From positions 1 to 64,000 of the forward strand of contig CALJIC010000114.1 in assembly GCA_937974195.1 (NCBI GenBank): a stretch of DNA of 64,000 bases. Direction: 5' to 3'. Made by a program: the position numbers and the translations under genes. Numbering within the stretch: position 1 is the first letter of the stretch; each line of letters begins with the position of its first letter. The notes beneath the pieces are model-generated. The model searched no databases. It saw only the letters and a list, made by a program, of their open reading frames with translations, and was not told where the DNA came from. Of the stretch, positions 41,274 through 49,198 are shown piece after piece. The DNA is from an uncultured Roseiflexaceae bacterium. GTDB taxonomy: Bacteria; Chloroflexota; Chloroflexia; Chloroflexales; Roseiflexaceae.

Positions 41274-42089
41274 ATGTACGAGCTCAGGAACAACTCGCTA
41301 TCCGTCACTATCCTCGACCCGCTCGCCGACCAGGAGCGCTTCGGCGTGCGCTACTGCACCGGCGGCTACATCTACCAGGTCGAAGACGCCCGCCACGGCC
41401 CGCTGCTGTCGGGGCCGACCTACCCGGATAGCTTCAACTGGTTCGACGGGCAGGGCATCCCGGATGCCTTCAACCTCAGCCCGCTGCGCGATCCGGATTC
41501 GGCGGGCCCCGAGGCGCTGGTGATCGGGATCGGAATCTGCGACATGCAGGCGAAGCGGGTGCTCGAGTTCTGCCGCTGGGACGTGGAGCAGGGGGAGACG
41601 GCGCTGCGCATGCGCACCTCGCACAGCTACGCCGGCTACGCCGTCGAGCTCGAGCGGGTGGTCAGCCTGCGCGGGCGCACCGTGCGCTCGGCCACGCTGG
41701 TGCGCAACACCGGCAGCATCTTCTTCCCGCTGCGCTGGTTCCCGCACCCGTTCTACCCGCAGCCCGAGGGCGACGAGCTGTTCCGCGCCAACATCGCCCT
41801 GAGCATGGGCGAGAACCCGGGCTACCGCATGGCGCCCTCCGGCTTCGTCGCGCGCGCCGCCTGGCCGGACCAGAAGGGGTTCTTCCAGCCGCTCGACCAC
41901 CAGGCGCAGACGAACCTGGTGATCTTCCAGCGCCACCCGCTGCTCGGCCTCATCGGGGCGACGTGCAGCTACACGCCGGCGTTCTTCGCGATCTGGGGCA
42001 ACCAGAACACCTTCTCCTGGGAGCCGTTCTTCGAGCGCACGCTCGCCGCCGGCCAGGAGGCGAGCTGGTGGATCGACTACGAGTTCTAG
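41274..42089 (+). CDS. Galactose mutarotase/aldose 1-epimerase-like protein
   Basis: 271 residues with the beta-sandwich features of galactose-mutarotase-like proteins: LSVTILDPLADQERFGVRYC, GYIYQVEDARHGPLLSGPT, FGQGIPDAFN-type block (FDGQGIPDAFNLSPL), VGIGICDMQAKRVLEFC, and VRNTGSIFFPLRWFPHPFYP. The canonical catalytic His/Glu pair cannot be assigned with confidence, so this may be a non-catalytic or differently specific member. GGAG precedes the ATG at 41274. It is first gene of a plus-strand run that continues with an unknown protein. Confidence 0.75.
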   Translation: MYELRNNSLSVTILDPLADQERFGVRYCTGGYIYQVEDARHGPLLSGPTYPDSFNWFDGQGIPDAFNLSPLRDPDSAGPEALVIGIGICDMQAKRVLEFCRWDVEQGETALRMRTSHSYAGYAVELERVVSLRGRTVRSATLVRNTGSIFFPLRWFPHPFYPQPEGDELFRANIALSMGENPGYRMAPSGFVARAAWPDQKGFFQPLDHQAQTNLVIFQRHPLLGLIGATCSYTPAFFAIWGNQNTFSWEPFFERTLAAGQEASWWIDYEF

Positions 42090-42120
42090 TGCGCGCTGAG
42101 GCCGCAGCTTGGTGAACGCT

Positions 42121-42618
42121 ATGAGCGGCGACAGCTACGACATCCTGCGGCGGGCGGTGGTCGAGGCGCTCGGCGCCCGCCCCTCCCCCGAGCGGCGGCG
42201 GCAGGTCGCAGCCGACCTCAGGGCGCTGGCGGAGCAGCAGGAGCGCATGGCCGCCCGCGATGAGCAGGCCGCCTCCGGGGAGCCGGCGGCGGTGCGCGCC
42301 AGGGCCCGCGCGCCGGGCATGTACGTGCGGGTCAGCCTCGAGCCGGACGCGCTCACCGGCGCGCCGCGCCTGCGCCTGTCGTTCGGCAGGCAGATCTGGC
42401 TCGAGTTCGGCGCGCCGGAGCGGATCGCGCTGCAGCCCACCGCCGGCGAGCTGTGGATCGTCGAGGCCAAGGGCAAGTCCGGCTACCCGGTCTCGACCGC
42501 CGGCAGCCTGCCCTCCTGCCTGGTCGATGTCGCCGGGCCGGCCTCGCGCCTCGCGCCGGGGCGCTACGCCGCGCACATACGCGCCGGCGCGCTGGTCGTC
42601 GGCGAGCGGATCGGATGA
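42121..42618 (+). CDS. Hypothetical protein (165 aa)
   Basis: No family recognised. A helical N-terminal half (YDILRRAVVEALGARPSPER, a run of Ala/Arg/Glu) is followed by a beta-rich C-terminal half: MYVRVSLEPDALTGAPRLRL then QIWLEFGAPERIALQ. The C-terminal GRYAAHIRAGALVVGERIG closes it. The ATG at 42121 is preceded by GGTGA, weak. The upstream in-frame TTG/GTG codons are alternatives. The stop at 42616-42618 overlaps an in-frame ATG of the next gene, although that gene more likely starts 30 nt later. Confidence 0.6.
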   Translation: MSGDSYDILRRAVVEALGARPSPERRRQVAADLRALAEQQERMAARDEQAASGEPAAVRARARAPGMYVRVSLEPDALTGAPRLRLSFGRQIWLEFGAPERIALQPTAGELWIVEAKGKSGYPVSTAGSLPSCLVDVAGPASRLAPGRYAAHIRAGALVVGERIG

Positions 42619-42647
42619 GCGCGCCCGCCCTTGGGGAGGAGACGCCG

Positions 42648-43073
42648 ATGGCACAGCTGAGCGGGTGGGAGCTCGAGCTCGTCCTGACAGGGCGGGTCGC
42701 GTATCTGGCGACGGTGAGCGGCGACGGGCAGCCGTCGGTCGTGCCGGTCGTGTACGCCTTCGACGGCGCGCGCTTCGTGACCCCGCTCGATGGAAAGCCG
42801 AAGCGCGCCGACCCTCTCCAGCTTCGGCGCGTGCGCGACCTGCAGGCGAACCCGCGGGTTGCGCTGGTGATCGACCGCTACGCGGAGGAGTGGGGGCGGC
42901 TGGCCTGGGTGCAGGTGCGCGGGACGGCGGCGGTGGTGACCGAGGGGGCGCAGTACGATGCGGGCGTGGCGCTGCTCGCCGCCCGCTACCCGCAGTACGC
43001 GGCCGTTCCGCTCGCCGGCCGGCCGCTGATCGCCATCACGCCGCGCCAGGTGCGGAGCTGGCGCGCGTCGTAG
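42648..43073 (+). CDS. PPOX-family F420-dependent oxidoreductase-like protein (Rv0121 type)
   Basis: 141 residues, split-barrel flavin/F420-binding fold. GRVAYLATVSGDGQPSVVPV, then YAFDGARFVTPLDGKPKR, LQANPRVALVIDRYAEEWGRLAWVQVRG closely matches the Rv0121 subfamily. It probably reduces a small substrate using F420H2, or binds FMN. The ATG at 42648 is chosen because GGGGAGGAG precedes it. An in-frame ATG at 42615 overlapping the previous stop is the alternative. Sits between the unknown gene and a nitroreductase, suggesting a redox-related set. Confidence 0.82.
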   Translation: MAQLSGWELELVLTGRVAYLATVSGDGQPSVVPVVYAFDGARFVTPLDGKPKRADPLQLRRVRDLQANPRVALVIDRYAEEWGRLAWVQVRGTAAVVTEGAQYDAGVALLAARYPQYAAVPLAGRPLIAITPRQVRSWRAS

Positions 43074-43116
43074 GGTGGGCCGTTCGCGCTACGTTAGAGA
43101 GAGGAAGGAGCAGAGA

Positions 43117-43656
43117 ATGACCGGCCAGGAGCTTGCTGCTGATCGAATCCGCTTCCTGCGCGGGCTGCGGGCGGTGCGCCAGTTCGAGCCGACGCCGGTG
43201 CCGGAGCAGGCGCTGGAGGATATCCTCGACGTCGCGCGCTGGTCCGGCAGCTCGCGCAACCGCCAGCCCTGGGAGCTGGTGGTCATCCGCGACCGCGAGA
43301 CGCTGAACGCGCTCGGCGCCGCCGGGGGCTACGTGCGGCATTTGAGCGAGGCGCCGCTGGCGATCGTGCTCGTGATGGCCGGCGAGTCGCCCGAGGAGGA
43401 GATCTACGACGAGGGCCGCCTGAGCGAGCGCATCATGCTCGCCGCCGCCGCGCACGGCCTCGGGGCGTGCATTGGCTGGTTCAACGACGAGGGCGTGGCC
43501 ACCGCGAAGTCGCTGCTGGGCGTGCCCGAGCAGCGCCGCCTGCGGACCGCGATCTCGGTCGGCTACCCGGCGCCTGGGTGGCGGGCCGGGCGAGGCCAGG
43601 GCGGGGCCGCGCGCAAGCCGCTGGCCGAGATCGTTCGCCACGAGCGCTACAGCTAG
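43117..43656 (+). CDS. Nitroreductase-family protein
   Basis: 179 residues with the NADPH/FMN nitroreductase fold: RFLRGLRAVRQFEPTPVPEQ, DVARWSGSSRNRQPWELVVI, YVRHLSEAPLAIVLVM, ERIMLAAAAHGLGACIGWF and LLGVPEQRRLRTAISVGYP. FMN-contacting Arg (VRQF), Ser/Asn (SSRNRQPW) and the GLGACIGW helix are all present. The length is on the short side for the family. AAGGAG precedes the ATG. A terminator follows. Confidence 0.9.
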   Translation: MTGQELAADRIRFLRGLRAVRQFEPTPVPEQALEDILDVARWSGSSRNRQPWELVVIRDRETLNALGAAGGYVRHLSEAPLAIVLVMAGESPEEEIYDEGRLSERIMLAAAAHGLGACIGWFNDEGVATAKSLLGVPEQRRLRTAISVGYPAPGWRAGRGQGGAARKPLAEIVRHERYS

Positions 43657-43699
43657 GCCTGCGCCCCGTGGGCATCGGGGCCGCTTTCTGCAGGGAGGT

Positions 43700-43736
43700 T
43701 CGGAGGGCCGCAGGCCCTCCGAGAGTCTTTATTTTT
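43700..43736 (+). terminator. Intrinsic terminator after the nitroreductase gene (repeat-derived)
   Basis: TCGGAGGGCC (43700-43709), loop GCA, GGCCCTCCGA (43713-43722), then GAGTCTTTATTTTT. The hairpin is the same module as in other palindromic intergenic elements and here doubles as a terminator. Confidence 0.72.
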
Positions 43737-43755
43737 CTCGCCGCTCTGCGGCGAG
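43737..43755. repeat. Short palindrome CTCGCCGC-TCT-GCGGCGAG
   Basis: 8-bp perfect arms (43737-43744, 43748-43755) lie 13 bp before the next start codon. The sequence is half of the hairpin seen at 48402-48444 (CGCTCTGCGGCGA). On mRNA it would fold next to the ribosome-binding site GAGGTGGAG and might lower translation. Confidence 0.6.
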
Positions 43756-43768
43756 ATGAGGTGGAGCG

Positions 43769-44731
43769 ATGCCCGTACTCCTGCTGTACTTCGAGCCCGC
43801 GGAGCTCGACCCCGGCCTCGTCGCGCAGGCCGAGGCGGCTGCGCCGGATATGCGCGTCGTGGTCACGCGCGACGCCGCGGCGATCGACACGCTGCGGGAC
43901 GAGATCGAGATCGCCGCCGGCCACGTGCCGCCCGAGCTCGCGCTCAGCCTGCCGCGCCTGCGCTGGCTGCAGCAGTGGGGCGCAGGCGCGGACTGGCTCC
44001 TGCGCCACCCCGAGGCGGCGACGCGCGACTTCATCCTGACCAATGCCTCCGGCGTCCACGCGATACCGATCAGCGAGCAGATCATCGGCACGCTGCTCAT
44101 GTTCGCCCGCGGCCTCCACCGTGCCGTCCGGGCGCAGGAGCGCCGCTCCTGGTGGCGCCCGCAGCAGTCGGAGCTGTTCGAGCTGGCCGGCAAGACGATG
44201 CTGCTGGTCGGCGTGGGCGCGATCGGCGCGCGCACGGCCGAGATCGCCCGCTCGCTCGGCATGCGCGTCGAGGCGATCCGGCGCGACCCCTCGGTCGGCG
44301 TGCCCGGTGTGGAGCTGGTCGCCGGGCCGGATCGGCTGCGCGAGCGGCTGCCGCACGCCGATGTCGTCGTGCTGACGGCGCCCCTCACGCGTGAGACGCG
44401 CGGCCTGATCGGCGAGGCGGAGCTCCGGGCGATGCGCCCGTCGGCCTACCTGATCAACATCGGCCGCGGCGGGACGGTGGACGAGCCGGCGCTGGTGCGC
44501 GCCCTGCGCGAGGGCTGGATCGCCGGGGCGGCGCTCGACGTGTTCGCCCAGGAGCCGCTGCCCGAGGACTCGCCGCTGTGGGAGATGGAGCAGGTGATTA
44601 TCACCGGGCACTACGCCGGGATGACCCCGCGCTACAACGAGCGGGCGATGGCGATCCTGCTCGACAACCTGCGCCGCTACCGGGCGGGCGAGGAGCTGCG
44701 CAACGTCGTCGACAAGCAGGCCGGCTACTAG
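43769..44731 (+). CDS. D-2-hydroxyacid dehydrogenase (NAD-binding)
   Basis: 320 residues. NAD-binding motif MLLVGVGAIGARTAEIARSLG (GxGxxG at about 150). Catalytic set: Arg in LINIGRGGTVDEPAL, Glu in ALDVFAQEPLPEDSPL, His in VIITGHYAGMTP. N-terminal substrate domain has LRWLQQWGAGADWLLRHPE. It reduces 2-keto acids or oxidises D-2-hydroxyacids, and glyoxylate/hydroxypyruvate-type substrates are common. GGTGGAG precedes the ATG. Confidence 0.9.
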   Translation: MPVLLLYFEPAELDPGLVAQAEAAAPDMRVVVTRDAAAIDTLRDEIEIAAGHVPPELALSLPRLRWLQQWGAGADWLLRHPEAATRDFILTNASGVHAIPISEQIIGTLLMFARGLHRAVRAQERRSWWRPQQSELFELAGKTMLLVGVGAIGARTAEIARSLGMRVEAIRRDPSVGVPGVELVAGPDRLRERLPHADVVVLTAPLTRETRGLIGEAELRAMRPSAYLINIGRGGTVDEPALVRALREGWIAGAALDVFAQEPLPEDSPLWEMEQVIITGHYAGMTPRYNERAMAILLDNLRRYRAGEELRNVVDKQAGY

Positions 44732-44760
44732 GCGGCATGCGTCGCCTTGCTAGAATCTGA

Positions 44761-44799
44761 AAGGGGTGCGCGGGCGGCGAAACCGCTCACACACCCCTT
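44761..44799 (-). terminator. Terminator between convergent genes, mainly for the histidine kinase
   Basis: AAGGGGTG (44761-44768) pairs with CACCCCTT (44792-44799), with inner GCGG/CCGC pairing. On the minus strand the stem is followed by TTTCAGATT, so it serves the histidine kinase gene best. Confidence 0.7.
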
Positions 44800-44821
44800 C
44801 GGCGCGATGGCGCGCATCATC

Positions 44822-46420
44822 TCACGATGCGGCGGCGTTGAGCGCTTCCTGCTCCATCAGCGGGATGGTGATGCGGAAGGTCGTGCCCTTGCCGACGACG
44901 CTCGTCGCGTCCACCGTCCCGCCGTGCATGGAGATGAACTCCTTCACCAGGTAGAGCCCCAGCCCGAGCCCGCTGATGGTCGCCTGCGGGATGTTGGCGG
45001 CGCGGTAGAAGCGGTCGAAGACGTGGGGAAGGTCCGTCGCCGGTATCCCGACGCCCTGGTCCGCCACCGTCATCACCGCCTGCCCGCCGACGGCCCGCGC
45101 CGCCACGGTGATGGTTCCGCCCTGCGGGCTGTACTTCATCGCGTTCTGCACCAGGTTGTACATCGCCTGCTCGAAGCGCAGCTCGTCGCCGTTGACCACG
45201 AGCTGGGATTCCGGCAGGTCCAGGACGATAGTGTGGTCCTCGGTGAGCAGCTCGAGCTCCTGCACGACCCGCACGATGCTCTGCCGCAGGTCGATCGGCG
45301 CGCGCTCCAGCACGAGCTTCCCGTGCTCGAGCCGCGTGATGTCCAGCAGCGCGGTGGTCAGGCGGTCGAGCCGCTGCGCCTGGACGACAATGGCGTAGAC
45401 CGGCTTCTCGACGCGGTCGGCCGTGAACTCACCGCGCTCGAAGCGCCGCTGCAGGAGCTGGGCGTAGCCGAGCACGGAGGTGACCGGCGTGCGGAGCTCG
45501 TGGGCGGTGGAGTTCAGGAAGGCGTCGCGCAGCTGCACGTTCGCCTCGGCCTCGGCCCGCGCCGCCTGCTCGCGTGCGATGCGCAGCTCCTGCTCGCGAA
45601 GCTGCCGCTGCGCCTCTTCCGCCTGCTTGCGCTCGGTGAGGTCGCGCGTGACCTTGCTGAAGCCGTGGAGAACGCCCGCGTCATCGTAGAGGGCGGTCAG
45701 CACGACGCTGGCCCAGAAGCGCGTGCCGTCCTTGCGGACCCGCCAGCCCTCCTCCTGGTAGACGCCCGCCTGGGCGGCGATCTGCAGCTCGCGCGCGGCC
45801 TTGCCGGTGGCCGCCTCCTCCGGCGGGTAGAAGATCGAGAAGTACTTCCCGATCACTTCGTCCGCCGTATAGCCTTTGATCAGCTGGGCGCCGATGTTCC
45901 AGCTCGTGATATACCCGTCGGTATTGAGCATGAAGATCGCATAGTCGCGCACCCCGGTCACGAGCAGCCGGAACTGCTCCTCGCTCTGGCGCAGCGCCTC
46001 CTCCGCCCGCTTGCGCTCGGTGAGGTCGCGCGTGACCTTGCTGAAGCCGCGGAGGACGCCCGCGTCATCGTAGAGGGCGGTCAGCACGACGCTGGCCCAG
46101 AAGCGCGTGCCGTCCTTGCGGACCCGCCAGCCCTCCTCCTGGTAGACGCCCGCCTGGGCGGCGATCTGCAGCTCGCGCGCGGCCTTGCCGGTGGCCGCCT
46201 CCTCCGGCGGGTAGAAGATCGAGAAGTACTTCCCGATCACTTCGTCCGCCGTATAGCCTTTGATCAGCTGGGCGCCGATGTTCCAGCTCGTGATATACCC
46301 GTCGGTATTGAGCATGAAGATCGCATAGTCGCGCACCCCGGTCACGAGCAGCCGGAACTGCTCCTCGCTCATGCGCAATGAGGGATCGACATTGCTCGCC
46401 CGACCTGAGAGGTCATCCAC
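44822..46420 (-). CDS. PAS-PAS sensor histidine kinase
   Basis: 532 residues from GTG at 46420 (GGAGG 9 nt upstream). Two PAS domains with nearly identical sequence occupy about 18-145 and 146-273: SEEQFRLLVTGVRDYAIFML, then GYTADEVIGKYFSIFYPPEE. Kinase part: FLNSTAHELRTPVTSVLG with phospho-acceptor His307, then QAMYNLVQNAMKYSPQGG (N box), VADQGVGIPATDLP (G1) and GLGLGLYLVKEFISMHGG (G2). It is soluble, with no membrane helices. Its response regulator is not adjacent, so it is an orphan. The two PAS units differ at only two nucleotides, indicating a recent tandem duplication. Confidence 0.93.
   Translation of the reverse strand: MDDLSGRASNVDPSLRMSEEQFRLLVTGVRDYAIFMLNTDGYITSWNIGAQLIKGYTADEVIGKYFSIFYPPEEAATGKAARELQIAAQAGVYQEEGWRVRKDGTRFWASVVLTALYDDAGVLRGFSKVTRDLTERKRAEEALRQSEEQFRLLVTGVRDYAIFMLNTDGYITSWNIGAQLIKGYTADEVIGKYFSIFYPPEEAATGKAARELQIAAQAGVYQEEGWRVRKDGTRFWASVVLTALYDDAGVLHGFSKVTRDLTERKQAEEAQRQLREQELRIAREQAARAEAEANVQLRDAFLNSTAHELRTPVTSVLGYAQLLQRRFERGEFTADRVEKPVYAIVVQAQRLDRLTTALLDITRLEHGKLVLERAPIDLRQSIVRVVQELELLTEDHTIVLDLPESQLVVNGDELRFEQAMYNLVQNAMKYSPQGGTITVAARAVGGQAVMTVADQGVGIPATDLPHVFDRFYRAANIPQATISGLGLGLYLVKEFISMHGGTVDATSVVGKGTTFRITIPLMEQEALNAAAS
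45626..46370. repeat. Tandem duplication of the PAS-coding segment (unit 384 bp)
   Basis: Copies at 45626-45986 and 46010-46370 are identical over 361 bp except at 45666/46050 (T/C) and 45671/46055 (A/G). The second change gives His versus Arg in the protein (VLHGF/VLRGF). The period is 384 bp (128 codons), so the reading frame is kept. Flanking linker segments differ slightly. Confidence 0.97.
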
Positions 46421-46460
46421 CGTCCCAGTCCTCCATCGGCCTGCGGGTAGGCCTGCATCT

Positions 46461-46466
46461 ATTGTA
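46461..46466 (-). promoter_or_regulatory. -10-like box of the histidine kinase gene
   Basis: Minus strand TACAAT, about 40 nt before the GTG start. No good -35 box is seen. The predicted start near 46454 leaves a leader of about 34 nt. Confidence 0.35.
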
Positions 46467-46555
46467 CCGCAACGAACACCTGATCGCGCAGGATCGCACA
46501 AGATCGCACTCCTTGGGTGCTACCCGCTGCAGGTGCCGCTGGAGCTGCACCGGGA

Positions 46556-46594
46556 ACAAAAACAGAGTGCCGGGTCCACTGCCCGGCACTCTGT
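46556..46594 (-). terminator. Intrinsic terminator of the tmRNA gene
   Basis: Minus strand: ACAGAGTGCCGGG (46582-46594), 7-nt loop, CCCGGCACTCTGT (46562-46574), then TTTTG. A 13-bp perfect stem with a T run, 28 bp after the tmRNA 3' end. Confidence 0.92.
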
Positions 46595-46621
46595 ATCCGG
46601 CTATGAGACTGGCTGTAGAAG

Positions 46622-46989
46622 TGGTGGAGATGGGGGGAGTCGAACCCCCGTCCAGAAAAGTAAGCCGAAGGCGTCTACAAGCTTAGTTCGTCGTTTATTG
46701 TCGCTCGCGGCCACACGGCGAACAGAGCGGCCTTTGAGCCATCCCGCTTGTCTTAGCCCAGCCTAGCGGGCGTTAGCTGGGAGCGCCCCGACTTGCTGGC
46801 GCTCGCTCTACCCCATCGGGGTGAGGGCAGGCGAGCGGGCTACCTAGTTAGTTAGGCAGCCAGGGCCATCGCCGGCTTGAAGGCGACAACCTTGTTGTTG
46901 TTGGCAGTTATGCCGTTGCCCCTTTAACGAGACTGGGCGGCTCGGCTTGCAACCTGCGGCATCCTTCCCTGTCGAAACCAAGCATCCCC
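46622..46989 (-). ncRNA. ssrA: Transfer-messenger RNA (tmRNA)
   Basis: 368 nt. The 5' end GGGGATG pairs with CATCTCC next to ACCA at the 3' end, forming the tRNA-like acceptor stem. The third pair is G-U, the alanine identity element, and CCA is encoded. The T arm is GGGGG-TTCGACT-CCCCC. Within the 5' part GGTTTCGACAGGG is the usual tmRNA sequence. The tag frame starts with resume codon GCC at 46903-46905 and reads ANNNKVVAFKPAMALAA, stop at 46852-46854, followed by further stops in TAACTAACTAG. It rescues stalled ribosomes with SmpB, whose gene is not in view. It has its own promoter and terminator. Confidence 0.97.
46852..46905 (-). other. tmRNA tag-peptide reading frame
   Basis: 17 codons and a stop inside the tmRNA: ANNNKVVAFKPAMALAA. 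The C-terminal ALAA is the usual degradation signal for ClpXP-type proteases, and the N-terminal ANNN is typical of tags. The initiating Ala is charged on the tRNA-like domain; the mRNA-like part resumes at GCC (46903-46905). Confidence 0.88.
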
Positions 46990-47002
46990 TTGGTGCCACA
47001 GT

Positions 47003-47031
47003 ATTGTAGCAGTTCTGTGCGCCCCTGTAAA
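47003..47031 (-). promoter_or_regulatory. tmRNA promoter
   Basis: Minus strand: TTTACA (47026-47031), 17-nt spacer, TACAAT (47003-47008). The mature 5' end at 46989 is 13 nt past the -10 box, so a short leader would be removed by RNase P. Confidence 0.8.
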
Positions 47032-47158
47032 GTAGAATGGTGTTAGAATCACAGTGGGGCCGGGGAGGCTACGCCTCGCGCGAAGCCCCGCTCCCTCCTT
47101 GCCTCCCTGCGGGTGGTGCCGCGGCACCGCACCGCGTAGCGCCTGGTAGAAGAGGGCT

Positions 47159-48310
47159 ATGTCTAAACGCAGCATCGTTTTCGTGCTCCTGCTGGGTGCG
47201 CTCCTCGTGCAGTCCGCCGCACACGCCCAGAGCACATCGCAGCCCGCCAACCTGTTTGCCGAGGCGGTCGAGCGAACGGCGCAGCTCAACACCTACCGAG
47301 TCACCTACAGCGTGCGCGCCACCGGCACGATGGCCCACCCGCTCGCCCGCGTGCCGCCGGCCGGCGAGGTGGTGCTGGCCGAGCTCACCGGCGTCTTCGC
47401 CGGCCGGGACTCCTCCCTGGTGTACCGCTCCCCCAACCTCCTGGCGCTCGGGTACGAGCCGGAGCGCGCGATCGAGCTGGTGGTGGCGAAGGGCAATACC
47501 TACGCGCTCGGCCCGCTGCCGCTCAGCGGCGCCGGCGAGGCGCGCTGGTACAACTTCGGCGCCCAGTCCCCGCCCGAGGTCCAGCCGCCGCTCACGCCGG
47601 CCACGGCGCTCGAGACCCTCGCCGGACGGCTGGACCCCGCGCTCCTCAGGCATGTGCGCTACGAGCAGCTCGATGGCAAGCGCTGCAGAGTCTATCGCGG
47701 CGGCGCGGACGTGGTTGCGGAGGCGCTGATCAGGCTCGGCCGCCCGGTCACCAACGAGACCAACAAGTCGGTCGAGCAGCAGCTCAGTGGCGTCCGCATG
47801 AGCCGCGCCGAGTACCTGATCTGGGTCTGCGCCGACGGCTTCGTGCGGCAGATCCGCGTGACCGCCGCGGGCAGCCAGATCAGCCGCCCGTCGCTGCGTT
47901 TCACCGCCGATATCCGGCTGCAGATCAGCGAGGTCGGCAGCCGGCGGCTGAGCGTTGCGCCGCCGGAGGAGGCGCTGAGCCTGCGGGTGCAGCCGCCGGT
48001 GCGCGCCGTTGCGCTCGCCGAGGCCCCGCTGTTGCAGGCGGCGGACGAAACCTCCGCCGATCTGGGCCGGGTCAGGCCCCGCGACGCGCTTCAGGTGCTC
48101 GATCGCACGGCGGACAGCGCCTGGTACCGGGTGCGCGCCGCGACGGCGGTCGGGTGGATCCCAGCCGTGCTGGTGCGCGTCCCCAGCGGCCAGCAGCGTA
48201 TCCCGGTCATTGGCGAGGCGCCTCCCGCCGCGCCCGCGGTCACAGGCACCCCGCAGATCACCGCGACGGTCACAGTCACCCCGACGGTCACAGTTACCCC
48301 GACGCCGTAG
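47159..48310 (+). CDS. Exported protein with SH3b-like domain
   Basis: 383 residues. Signal peptide with hydrophobic core IVFVLLLGALLVQSAAHAQ and probable cleavage after AHA. The N-terminal 240 residues (TAQLNTYRVTYSVRATG, WYNFGAQSPPEVQPP, YEQLDGKRCRVYRGGADV) look like a lipoprotein-carrier-like beta barrel similar to LppX/LolA-type folds, a guess from pattern only. Residues about 275-345 are SH3b-like (LQAADETSADLGRVRPRDAL, WYRVRAATAVGWIPAVLV). The tail has tandem TVTVTP repeats encoded by an 18-bp repeat near 48266-48304. Function unknown, and it may bind cell-wall peptides. A terminator follows. Confidence 0.72.
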   Translation: MSKRSIVFVLLLGALLVQSAAHAQSTSQPANLFAEAVERTAQLNTYRVTYSVRATGTMAHPLARVPPAGEVVLAELTGVFAGRDSSLVYRSPNLLALGYEPERAIELVVAKGNTYALGPLPLSGAGEARWYNFGAQSPPEVQPPLTPATALETLAGRLDPALLRHVRYEQLDGKRCRVYRGGADVVAEALIRLGRPVTNETNKSVEQQLSGVRMSRAEYLIWVCADGFVRQIRVTAAGSQISRPSLRFTADIRLQISEVGSRRLSVAPPEEALSLRVQPPVRAVALAEAPLLQAADETSADLGRVRPRDALQVLDRTADSAWYRVRAATAVGWIPAVLVRVPSGQQRIPVIGEAPPAAPAVTGTPQITATVTVTPTVTVTPTP

Positions 48311-48368
48311 CACGGCCGGGAGGTGTGGCGAGCGCAGGCTTTCTCGCGAGCAGCTTTCAGCCAGGAGG

Positions 48369-48398
48369 CGTGGCCGGCCGCGGGCCCTCCACGGGTTT
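48369..48398 (+). terminator. Terminator of the SH3b-like gene
   Basis: A GGCGTGG...CCACGGG-type stem with GGCCGGCC/GGGCCC inside is followed by TTTTT. It belongs to the left half of the palindromic intergenic element whose second hairpin lies at 48402-48444. Confidence 0.55.
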
Positions 48399-48401
48399 TT
48401 C

Positions 48402-48444
48402 CTCGGTCGCTCTGCGGCGACGAAGTCGCCGCAGAGCGACCGAG
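48402..48444. repeat. 20-bp perfect inverted repeat with GAA loop
   Basis: CTCGGTCGCTCTGCGGCGAC (48402-48421), GAA, then its exact complement to 48444. Same architecture and GCTCTGCGGC core as the copy at 18540-18590. Its right end abuts the stop codon of the minus-strand TauE-like gene (48446), so it may also act as that gene's terminator. Confidence 0.8.
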
Positions 48445-48445
48445 A

Positions 48446-49198
48446 CTACCACAGCATGGCCAGCGCCGCGGCCAGCGTGAGCGATAGCGCGATGAGCTCG
48501 AACAGCCGCTGGTTCATCCGCTCCACGATCGGGCGGCCGATCAGCGCGCCGAGCATGGCGCAGGGGCCCAGCAGCAGAGCGATGCCCAGTGAGGCCGGGT
48601 TGATGAACCCGAGCGAGGCGCTGAAGGGCACCTTGAAGAGGTTGAGCACGAAGAAGTACCACGCGGCCGTCCCGACGAAGACGATCTTCGGCAGGCGCAT
48701 GGCGAGCAGGTAGAGGATCATGATCGGCCCGGCCGCGTTGGCGACCATCGTGGTGAAGCCCGCCGCGATGCCGGTGAGCGGCGCGAACCAGCGCGCGGCC
48801 GGCCGCGCCTCGCCCTCGGGCTGGGCCGGGCGGCGCGAGCGCACGAACTGAAAGATCACCAGGACGAAGAGGATCGCGCCGATCATCCGGCGCAGCTGCG
48901 CGTCGTCCACGCGCCCCAGCGCGAAGTAGCCGGCCACGATCCCGGCCGCCGCCCACGGCAGCAGCCGCCACAGGTGGGGCCAGCTGGCGTCCCGCCGGTA
49001 CGCGCTGACCGCGACGAGGTCGGCGCAGATCAGGATCACCAGCACCAGCCCCACCGAGTCGCGCGCCGGGAACGCCAGCGCGAAGATCGCCACGTTGAGG
49101 ATGCCGAGGCCGGGGATGCCGGTCTTCGAGAGGCCGACGAGGAAGGCGCCCAGCGCGCCGAGCGCCCACTGCCACCACATCAGGTCTGCGATGGTCAT
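48446..49198 (-). CDS. TauE/SafE-family (sulfite exporter-like) membrane protein
   Basis: 250 residues with about eight hydrophobic helices. FLVGLSKTGIPGLGILNVAI is the first TauE repeat, and GIAAGFTTMVANAAGPIMIL is the second, both diagnostic. Transports sulfonates, sulfite or other anions; substrate unknown. It begins 4 nt before the xylB stop (ATGA overlap), so it is translated together with xylB, an odd pairing that suggests export of an anionic product or sensing. Confidence 0.9.
   Translation of the reverse strand: MTIADLMWWQWALGALGAFLVGLSKTGIPGLGILNVAIFALAFPARDSVGLVLVILICADLVAVSAYRRDASWPHLWRLLPWAAAGIVAGYFALGRVDDAQLRRMIGAILFVLVIFQFVRSRRPAQPEGEARPAARWFAPLTGIAAGFTTMVANAAGPIMILYLLAMRLPKIVFVGTAAWYFFVLNLFKVPFSASLGFINPASLGIALLLGPCAMLGALIGRPIVERMNQRLFELIALSLTLAAALAMLW

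Noticed and set aside
46924..47292. Minus-strand open frame overlapping the tmRNA 5' end and the start of the SH3b-like gene
   Set aside because: It coincides with the tmRNA and its promoter, so it is not a protein-coding gene.
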